Assembly (NCBI RefSeq): GCF_000186865.1
Contig: NW_008705567.1
Span: forward strand, 2,071,026-2,115,479
Length of the DNA stretch: 44,454 nucleotides
DNA from: Aureococcus anophagefferens
Lineage: Eukaryota; Sar; Pelagophyceae; Pelagomonadales; Pelagomonadaceae
Direction: 5' to 3'
Below are positions 38,525 to 44,454 of the stretch, piece by piece. A program made the translations under genes and the position numbers. Every line of letters starts with the position of its first letter. The stretch's first letter is position 1. The notes under the pieces were generated by a model. The model was not told the origin of the DNA, ran no database searches, and worked only from the letters and a program-made list of their open reading frames with translations.

Positions 38525-39904
38525 ATGCGTCGACGGCTCGTCGCGGCCGCGCTCGGGGCCGCCATCGCCAGCGCACACTACCCGGGCGCGAACCGCGGCT
38601 ATCGCGGCATGTCGGAGAAGGAACGGGTCGACTACTTCCACAAAAACGGCTACGAGTGGCCGCCGACGAGCACGCGCGGCTGGCCGCCGCAACCGGCGAC
38701 GCCGTCCGAAGCCTATCGCACGTCGCGCGACGAGATCGAGGCCTGGATCCGACGAAACCTGACGACCTACAAGGCGACGTTCGACGAGTGGGGCACGCTG
38801 TCGCAGTCGCGGCGCATGCCCGCGTTCACGCGGAACGGCTTCGAGGTCTTCGACCTGTCGCACACGGCGAGCTACGCGGAGCTCGCGGCGAACTACGAAC
38901 GGAACGTGAACGACCCCGCGGCCTTCGCGAACCTGCGGCCCGAGGGCATGAGCTCCGGGTCGTCGACCGGGCGGCCCAAGTTCTACCACCAGGGCTCGCT
39001 GAACAATCGGCTGCTGGACGAGCTGCGGCCGCGCATGGAGGCCTGGGCGGGCGTCGAGCTGCGGAACGGCCAGGCCTACGGCGTGCGCGTCTACGGCAAC
39101 GGCTCGACGCTCGTGAACCACATCGACCGTTCCGAGACGCACGTCGTGAGCGCCATCTTCCACATCGACCACGACCTCGACCACCCCTGGCCTTTGGAGA
39201 TCGAGGACCACGACGGCGCCTGGCACCGCGTCGACCTGAAGCCCGGCGAGCTCTGCATGTACGAGTCCGCGAAGCAGTACCACGCGCGCCTGCAGCCCAT
39301 GCGGGGCCGCGCGTACGCGTCGGTGTTCCTCCACTGGTTCCCGAAGCACGGCTGGAACTGGACCATGTGGGACACGCACGTCAGCGTGCCCGCCGATTTC
39401 GAAGCGAAGCGGCCCGGGGACGCCGCGCGCGCCGCGGTCGTCGACGCGGCCGGCGCGCCGCCGTTCCTCCGGGCCTACGAGTCCTACTGGCGCGGCCGGG
39501 GCTTCGCGGCGCCGCGGCTCCACCGGGGCATCGAGGACCCCGTGCAGTCCTACGACGACGACGCGCTCGTCCCGCTGACGAGCGCGGCGCGCCACGAGGC
39601 GCGGCGCGCCAACGGCGCGCGGCTCCGGGAGTTCGCCAAGGACGGGCGGCTCGACGACGCGCGGAAGGCGCTGCGGGACCTCGACAACGTCGACGTCGAC
39701 GCCGCGGACGACAACGGCTGGGCGCCCATCCACGAGGCCGCGCGCCGCGGCGACGAGGAGATCCTGGGGCTGCTCGTGGCGCGAGGCGCGGACGCGCGGA
39801 AGCGCACGAAGGGCGGCGACGACGCGCTCGCCCTCGCGCGCGACGCGCACGGGCCGGACCACGCCGCCGTCGCCTACCTCGCCCGCGTCCATAGCGAGCT
39901 CTAA
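38525..39904 (+). CDS. Prolyl 4-hydroxylase-like 2OG-Fe(II) oxygenase with C-terminal ankyrin repeats
   Basis: The 459-residue protein starts with a signal peptide (MRRRLVAAALGAAIASA). The oxygenase core shows the HxD iron motif (His199, Asp201 in LVNHIDRSETHVVSAIFHID), the distal His253 (AKQYHARL) and a basic residue for 2-oxoglutarate near Arg262 (RGRAYASVFLHWF). This is the P4H-type layout: oxidation coupled to decarboxylation of 2-oxoglutarate. The C-terminal part has at least one clear ankyrin repeat and a flanking half (DNGWAPIHEAARRGDEEILGLLVARGAD). Ankyrin repeats are unusual behind a signal peptide. It may hydroxylate proline in wall or secreted proteins. No intron is needed; start at the ATG giving the signal peptide. 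Confidence 0.8.
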   Translation: MRRRLVAAALGAAIASAHYPGANRGYRGMSEKERVDYFHKNGYEWPPTSTRGWPPQPATPSEAYRTSRDEIEAWIRRNLTTYKATFDEWGTLSQSRRMPAFTRNGFEVFDLSHTASYAELAANYERNVNDPAAFANLRPEGMSSGSSTGRPKFYHQGSLNNRLLDELRPRMEAWAGVELRNGQAYGVRVYGNGSTLVNHIDRSETHVVSAIFHIDHDLDHPWPLEIEDHDGAWHRVDLKPGELCMYESAKQYHARLQPMRGRAYASVFLHWFPKHGWNWTMWDTHVSVPADFEAKRPGDAARAAVVDAAGAPPFLRAYESYWRGRGFAAPRLHRGIEDPVQSYDDDALVPLTSAARHEARRANGARLREFAKDGRLDDARKALRDLDNVDVDAADDNGWAPIHEAARRGDEEILGLLVARGADARKRTKGGDDALALARDAHGPDHAAVAYLARVHSEL

Positions 39905-39967
39905 TTCAGCGAATGAAGGAAGCGCCTCGTCCAGAGCGAGCTCGAGCGACCGAACTTTTACCGAGCC

Positions 39968-40391
39968 CTACTCCGCCTGCGTCACCCGCGAGCTGATGCG
40001 CTTGTCGTGGAGGAACTGGCGGATCTGCTCGGGCATCTCGCCCGTGAGCTTCATGGCATAGCAGCCCGGCAGGCTCCGGTTGATGCCCTCCCAGCGGGCG
40101 ATCCACGACTCCTCGGGCTTCATCATCGCGACGACGCCGTCGAACGACGCCGTCGTGCAGCTCGCGACGCGGTCCTGGCGCTCCGCGAGCTCGAGGAAGG
40201 GGCAGTTCTCGCAGCCGTCCTGGAAGAACCTGCGCGGCGGAGACGGGGTCGGCGCGCGCGCGCGGACGCATGCGGGCGCCGGGCGCGCGCTGGTCGAAGC
40301 ACTTGACGAGGCCGCAGCGCAGGCAGGCGCGGTGGCCCTTCATGGAGCTCGGCGGGTCGGCGAAATCGATCACGTCGGCCATCTCCGCCAT
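39968..40391 (-). CDS. SPT4: Transcription elongation factor SPT4
   Basis: The exons are complement 40391-40291 and 40229-39968 (120 residues; known SPT4 proteins are about 117). The 61-bp intron starts GCGCGC and ends GCAG and joins ...LVKCFDQ to FFQDGCENCPFLE. The zinc ribbon is CLRC...CENC; the following text (DRVASCTTASFDGVVAMM, ESWIARWEGINRSLPGCYAMKL) matches SPT4 closely. SPT4 pairs with SPT5 (DSIF) and keeps RNA polymerase II processive. No single open frame covers it, so it is easily missed. I chose MAEMADVIDF as start; MADVIDF three residues later is also possible. The gene is tail-to-tail with the P4H gene. Confidence 0.93.
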
Positions 40392-40647
40392 GGCTGTGGC
40401 GCGCGCTGCCGTCGGGCGGGGCGCGGTCGGCCGAGAGGTCGGGGGCCAAGGGCCGCGCGCGCGGCGAGGAGTCGGAGCAGCTCGTCGCGGCCTCGGCGAT
40501 GCTAATGTTGCCTCAGCACCTCGGCCGCAGCCCAAACTTCAGGACGCCATCGCGCACCCCGACTCGGGTGACGCCTCCGCGTCGGCAGCCCGAGGCGTGG
40601 GGACGATCTTCCCTCGTCCGCCGCGCGAGGTGGGCGCTCGAGGCACC

Positions 40648-42153
40648 ATGGCGGCGGCGGAGGCGCCGAAGGACACGTCGGAGCTCTGGAACAGCGTCTT
40701 CGTCATCGCCTACAGCTCGCTGCTCGTGGGCTGCGCCCTGGCGCAGCTCAACGCGCTCACGGGCGACGCGTCGGCCACGGGCGCGCTGGCCCTGACGACG
40801 ACGGAGGTGTCGGTCTGCACGGCGGCGCTCTACTGCGCCGCGGGCGTGTCGTCGATCTGGGCCAACGTGCCCCTGGACCGCTACGGTCGCAAGCAGACGC
40901 TGCTGCGCGTGAACGCGTGCTTCGTCGCCGGCGGCGCGTGCACGTGCTTCAACTCCTTCCTCGTCATCGCCGCGGGGCGGTCCATCATCGGCGTGGCCTG
41001 CGGCATCGCCCTCGTCGCCGTGCCGACGCTGCTCGCGGAGATCGCGCCGCCCGAGGAGCGCGGGTCCATGGGCGTGATCCACCTCCTCTGCATCAACGGC
41101 GGCGTGTGCCTCGCGGCGATCATCGCCTACCCCTTCGTCATGTACGTCGACGGCGGCTGGCGCTGGGCGAACCTGACCTTCAGCCTCATGCCCTGCGTGC
41201 AGCTCGCGCTCCACGGGTACGTGCTCGAGTCGCCGCTCTGGAAGCAGCCCGCGGAGCGCGACGAGGCCGCGGCCGCGGCGGAGGCGGAGGACGACGACCT
41301 CAAGCCGTCCTGGTGGGACTTACGGGAGCCGCTGGCCGTCGGCGCGACGCTCGCGGCGCTCCAGCCCCTCACGGGCATCAACATCTTCACGTCGTACTCG
41401 ACGGCGATCTACAAGATCGCGGGTTTGGGCGACCCCATCGTCGGCACGATCGTCGGCAACGTGTCGCTCATGGCCTGCTCGTGCCTGGCCGTGCTCCTCG
41501 TGGAGCGCATGGGCCGCCGCGACCTGCTGCGCATGTCGTGCTCCATCATGACGCTGAGCGCGGTCGTCGTCGGCGTGTCGCTCTACTCGTCGACGGACGA
41601 GGGCGACGACGCGACGCCGGAGACGGCCTACACGACGCTGCTGGGCGCCGCGGGCTTCCTGGGCGGCTTCTCCCTGGGCTGCGGGCCCGTGCTCTGGGTC
41701 CTCATCGCCGAGACCTTCCCGACGAGCCGCCGGAGCCAGGCGCTCGGCGGCCTGAACACGCTGAACGCGTTCGTGAACCTCGCGGTCGTCTTCTCGTCCC
41801 TCTTCCTCGTCAACGCGCTCGCGGGCTGCTCCATGGAGGCGAACATCGACGACGACACGCTCTGCGGCGCCGTCGAGCTCCGCAAGGCCGTCGGCGAGCT
41901 CATGCTGATCCTCGCGTTCGTGACGGCGATCACCGTCGTCTTCGTCACGGCCTTTGTCGAGGAGACCGCGGGCAGCGACCTCGAGGCGCTGGACCGCCGC
42001 TACTGCTGCCTCCCGTCCTGCGTGCCCCGCGCCAAGCCCCCGCAGAAGCAAGAGCGCCTCACGGACGGGTCCCCGGGCCCGACGCCGCCGCCGCGGCGCC
42101 GCGGCCAGGAGGAGCGGCCCCTGCTCCCGGGCGACAAGCGCGCGCTCGCCTAG
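40648..42153 (+). CDS. Major facilitator sugar transporter
   Basis: The 501-residue protein starts at ATG 40648 (context CACCATGG). It has about twelve membrane segments. Sugar-porter marks are DRYGRK in loop 2-3, GRSIIGVACGIALVAVPTLLAEIAPPEERG, LQPLTGIN in helix 7, ERMGRR in loop 8-9, and VEETAGSDLE in place of the PETKG motif. The Pro/Arg-rich C-terminal tail is cytosolic. Sugar porters move hexoses or polyols by facilitated diffusion or H+ symport; the substrate and membrane (plasma, plastid or vacuole) cannot be told. The open frame extends to 40270 upstream, but that part overlaps the SPT4 gene on the other strand. No intron is needed. Confidence 0.88.
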   Translation: MAAAEAPKDTSELWNSVFVIAYSSLLVGCALAQLNALTGDASATGALALTTTEVSVCTAALYCAAGVSSIWANVPLDRYGRKQTLLRVNACFVAGGACTCFNSFLVIAAGRSIIGVACGIALVAVPTLLAEIAPPEERGSMGVIHLLCINGGVCLAAIIAYPFVMYVDGGWRWANLTFSLMPCVQLALHGYVLESPLWKQPAERDEAAAAAEAEDDDLKPSWWDLREPLAVGATLAALQPLTGINIFTSYSTAIYKIAGLGDPIVGTIVGNVSLMACSCLAVLLVERMGRRDLLRMSCSIMTLSAVVVGVSLYSSTDEGDDATPETAYTTLLGAAGFLGGFSLGCGPVLWVLIAETFPTSRRSQALGGLNTLNAFVNLAVVFSSLFLVNALAGCSMEANIDDDTLCGAVELRKAVGELMLILAFVTAITVVFVTAFVEETAGSDLEALDRRYCCLPSCVPRAKPPQKQERLTDGSPGPTPPPRRRGQEERPLLPGDKRALA

Positions 42154-42187
42154 GTTCCTTCCCCCGCCCGTACGACTCGCACGATTG

Positions 42188-43074
42188 TTACCCGGGGAAG
42201 CCGTGGAGCACGACGCTGCGGTGGTAGACGAGGGCCTGGGCGACGCCGAGGAGCGCGTGCGCGTCCTCGTGCGCGGTCCACGCGTCCCGGTGGTGCGGCA
42301 GCGCGATCGGCGCCCGCTTCACCTTGCGCCGGTCGTCGACAAACACCAGCGACGCGAAGGTCGACGCGAAGGCGACGAACCTACCAAGCATGACGGTGAC
42401 GATTTCCTCACTGTTTTCCCACCCGAAATCTCTCGAAAATCGTCACGACCACAGGACGCTGCGACGAACTGCTTCGCGGCCCAGGCCGGCGGCGACGACG
42501 ATATCGCCGCGTACTCGACGTACGCGAAGTAGACCACGACGAGGCCGCTCCGCAGCGCCTCGAGGCTCGTGCGCTTCAGGATGATCTCCCGGTACGACGC
42601 GAGCGCCAGGCAGGCGAGGAACGCGGCGCTCCCCCAGCGGTCCGCCGGCGCCCAGGTGAAGACGCGGAGCATGGCGACCATGGGCAGCCCGGCCAGCGAC
42701 ACGTCGACGAAGAGCCGCCGGTCGTGGCCGCGCCGCGTCGGCGCCGCGTCGTGGAAGACCGCCGACGCCGTGAGGCACGCCGCGTTCATGCCGAGGAGGA
42801 AGGCCTGCTGCGGCGCCGCGCGCGGCGCCGCGACCTCGCGCGCGAACAACGCCCAGAGCGCGCCGCCGAGGCCCGCGTGGAAGACGCCGCGCGCGGCCGG
42901 CCGCGGGCAGGCGTCGCAGTAGGGCCGCTCCATGGGCAGCAGCAGCGCCGCGGCGACGGCGCAGGCCAGCGACGCGACGAAGGACGGCAGCAGGCCGTAG
43001 GCCGGCGGGATGGGAAACTCGACGAAGCCGACGCTCCCCGCGACGGCCGCCGCCAGGATGCGATGGTTGACCAT
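42188..43074 (-). CDS. Multi-spanning membrane protein of unknown function, one intron
   Basis: The exons are complement 43074-42473 and 42380-42188 (264 residues under this model). Several hydrophobic stretches are visible (VAGSVGFVEFPIPPAYGLLPSFV, VASLACAVAAALLLP, FLLGMNAACLTASAVF, AFLACLALASY, LVVVYFAYVEYAA, FASTFASLVFV), with CDAC and a few His/Arg patches between. I do not recognise the family. The intron (42381-42472, about 92 bp) ends GGTAG; the donor GCAGTT is chosen to keep frame and is not unique. The intron contains an inverted repeat and is bordered by the direct repeat TTCGTCGC, as discussed in the findings. It is convergent with the sugar transporter (34 bp). Confidence 0.55.
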
Positions 43075-43109
43075 GTCGCGGTTTCACGCAGCTACGACTG
43101 GACTGCTCT

Positions 43110-43225
43110 CACGCGGTTGCATCCCACGCTGCTACCGGGGCTGGGCTCCCGCGTTATTATAAGTCACGCAGTTGCGCTCCACGCTGCTACCGGGGGCTGG
43201 CGGGGGCTGGCTCCCGCGTTATCAT
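43110..43225. repeat. Imperfect 55-bp tandem duplication upstream of MsrA
   Basis: CACGCGGTTGCATCCCACGC at 43110 is repeated with changes from 43165. Both units contain CACGCTGCTACCGGGG and CTCCCGCGTTAT. The second unit has its own 10-bp doubling (CGGGGGCTGG). It lies in the divergent spacer between the membrane-protein start at 43074 and the MsrA start at 43337, which otherwise holds nothing I can name. Confidence 0.75.
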
Positions 43226-43336
43226 CGTCCGGGAGAGAAATTCAACAACGACCGTGCACCCTCGTTGCCTTTCTCCGGCCGTGCTGGCCTGCGCCGCGGA
43301 GAGGCGCGGCCTGACGCTAGGCGCGGCCAGCGACCG

Positions 43337-44101
43337 ATGCGCCAGGGCCAGGTCTATCGCGTGCGCGCCAAAAACGGAGCAATCGTAAGAAAAGGCGTCG
43401 AGCTCGACAGCGACGTCGTCGGCGAACCCCTCGCCGTCGGCACGGAGATCAGCGTCGAGGACGCCTCGACGAACTCGCGCGGCGTCGAGCGGTTGCGCAT
43501 CAAGCAGCCCTCCGGCTGGGTGTCGCGCAAGGTCGTCGAGGCCATGGCCGCGCCCGCCGCCGCGGCGCCGCGAAAGTCGGACCCGCGAACGGAGCTCGGG
43601 CTCGGACCGATGCCGCCCGGCCATCCGTGCCCGCCGCAGCCCATCGGCGCGCTGTCGGATCGACGGAACGTCGCGACGATGGCCATGGGCTGATTCTGGG
43701 GGCCCGAGAGCGTCTTCGCGTCGACGGAGGGCATTCTCGAGCACCGCGTGGGCTACTGCGGCGGGAAGGAGGCGTACCCGACCTACGAAGCCATCAAGGA
43801 CCACACGGAGGCCGTGCAGGTCGAATTCGATCCGGAGAAGATCAAGTACGAAGACGTGATCCGGCGCGTGCTCGACGAGGCGCCGCGGGAGCCCGCGTAT
43901 TCGACGCAGTACCGGTCCGCGATCTTCTACCACGACGACGAGCAGAAGCGGATCCTCGAGCGCAAGGTCGCGGACATGGGCGCCGCGGCGCAGTACGTCG
44001 CCGTCGAGCCCTACCACGTCATGTACCGGGCCGAGGAGTATCACCAGCAGTACCTGTCCAAGTACGGCGGCGGCTACACCGGCGGCTACGGCCTGATGTA
44101 G
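43337..44101 (+). CDS. MSRA: Methionine sulfoxide reductase A, predicted selenoprotein, with N-terminal SH3-like domain
   Basis: The frame runs from ATG 43337 to TAG 44099-44101 and is interrupted only by TGA at 43691-43693, codon 119. The residues around it, MAMG-(TGA)-FWGPESVF, are the MsrA active site GCFWG with TGA where the catalytic Cys belongs, so I read it as selenocysteine. Downstream MsrA text is intact: HRVGYCGG, HTEAVQVEFDPEKIKYEDVI, TQYRSAIFYHDDEQK, YHVMYRAEEYHQQYLSKYGG. MsrA reduces methionine-S-sulfoxide using thioredoxin. Residues 1-70 form an SH3b-like domain (VYRVRAKNGAIVRKGVE...GWVSRKVVEAM), unusual for MsrA. Total 254 residues. A SECIS candidate follows the stop. An annotation that stops at the TGA would lose the enzyme domain. 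Confidence 0.88.
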
Positions 44102-44110
44102 TGCAACGCG

Positions 44111-44175
44111 AACGACCGCGATGACGGGCGCCCCTCCCCTCCCGCGCGAGGGGCGCCCCGAGAGTCGGTAACGAC
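44111..44175 (+). promoter_or_regulatory. Candidate SECIS element in the MsrA 3' UTR
   Basis: ATGA at 44121-44124 faces GA at 44160-44161, giving the tandem A-G/G-A quartet of a eukaryotic SECIS. Above it a 9-bp GC helix pairs 44126-44134 with 44150-44158. The 15-base apical loop (44135-44149) starts TCCCC, so the usual AA is replaced by CC, as in a minority of known SECIS elements, about 11 bases from the quartet. Below, ACCG (44115-44118) pairs with CGGT (44166-44169). The element starts about 20 bases after the stop and about 430 bases after the TGA. Confidence 0.7.
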
Positions 44176-44251
44176 GCGCTGGCTGCCGATCGCGACCCCC
44201 CGGCATGTCGATCTTATCAAAAATCACTGTGGTAAATCGCATCTCAGGGTT

Positions 44252-44454
44252 CTATTTTTTTGCCACGGGGGGGGGCCCAGGGGGGGGTTTTGGGGGGAGG
44301 GGGGGGGGGTCACAGGCCGACGGGCGGCGGCTAACGGAAAGGGGGGGGGGGGGGGGTCCCCCCGGCGGCGGGCGGGAACCCTGGTTTAAGCCTTTTAAGG
44401 GGGTGAACCCGGGGCGGGGCAATCCCCCCGGGGGGGGCCGGGGTCCCAAACCAA
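44252..44454. other. G-homopolymer-rich contig end, probably low-quality sequence
   Basis: From about 44250 the text turns into long runs of G and C, with one T run, quite unlike the balanced coding sequence before it. No gene, repeat unit or telomere motif is visible. It looks like unreliable base calls at the end of a contig and should not be interpreted. Confidence 0.7.

Noticed and set aside
44252..44454. G-rich end as a telomere or G-quadruplex array
   Set aside because: No repeating unit; homopolymer lengths vary at random, as in poor contig-end sequence.
1..44454. CRISPR arrays, bacterial operons, ribosome binding sites, tRNA or rRNA genes
   Set aside because: None seen by eye; gene structure is eukaryotic with introns. 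A covariance scan for tRNAs was not possible, so a missed tRNA cannot be excluded.

Overview
The window looks like nuclear DNA of a compact, very GC-rich eukaryotic alga with a secondary plastid. A pelagophyte close to Aureococcus anophagefferens is my best guess; this is inference, since no database was searched. The reasons are spliced genes packed a few tens of bases apart; a P-loop/FKBP protein starting with a heterokont-type bipartite plastid presequence; a delta-class carbonic anhydrase; a methionine sulfoxide reductase A whose catalytic residue is encoded by TGA; and, most diagnostic, about 200-bp DNA elements inserted in coding sequence as introns (introner elements).

Layout. 1-6256: partial sulfotransferase, N-terminal glutamine amidase (NTAQ1), a membrane protein with a TIR-like domain, a CNNM-type transporter and a second sulfotransferase-like protein. 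6364-13252: a C2/P450-like protein, a secreted FAM69-like kinase with broken frames, an MLO-like 7-TM protein with four EF-hands, a 94-residue membrane protein and a PDZ protein. 13554-22532: nucleotide-sugar transporter, PH-kinase-EF-hand protein, glycosyltransferase, MYND protein, GFA-domain enzyme, P-loop/FKBP fusion and a Qb-type SNARE. 22690-35117: mitochondrial ribosomal protein uS15, a 1381-residue WW-like protein, delta carbonic anhydrase and a 1651-residue RelA/SpoT-like TPR protein. 35193-44101: two-domain glycosyltransferase-like secretory protein, membrane protein, prolyl-4-hydroxylase with ankyrin repeats, SPT4, sugar transporter, membrane protein and MsrA. The last ~200 bases are G-homopolymer junk typical of a contig end.

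No pathway joins these genes; several serve the secretory pathway (sulfotransferases, sugar transporter, glycosyltransferases, P4H, SNARE). The unifying feature is intron biology. Eight elements in two related families lie in five genes. Each is flanked by an 8-bp target duplication starting GC or GT, each ends in CAG in gene sense, and removing one duplication plus the element restores the frame exactly. Apart from these, most genes have 53-62 bp introns that appear to use GC rather than GT donors. The second main result is the TGA at the MsrA active site, with a well-formed SECIS candidate 20 bases after the stop codon.
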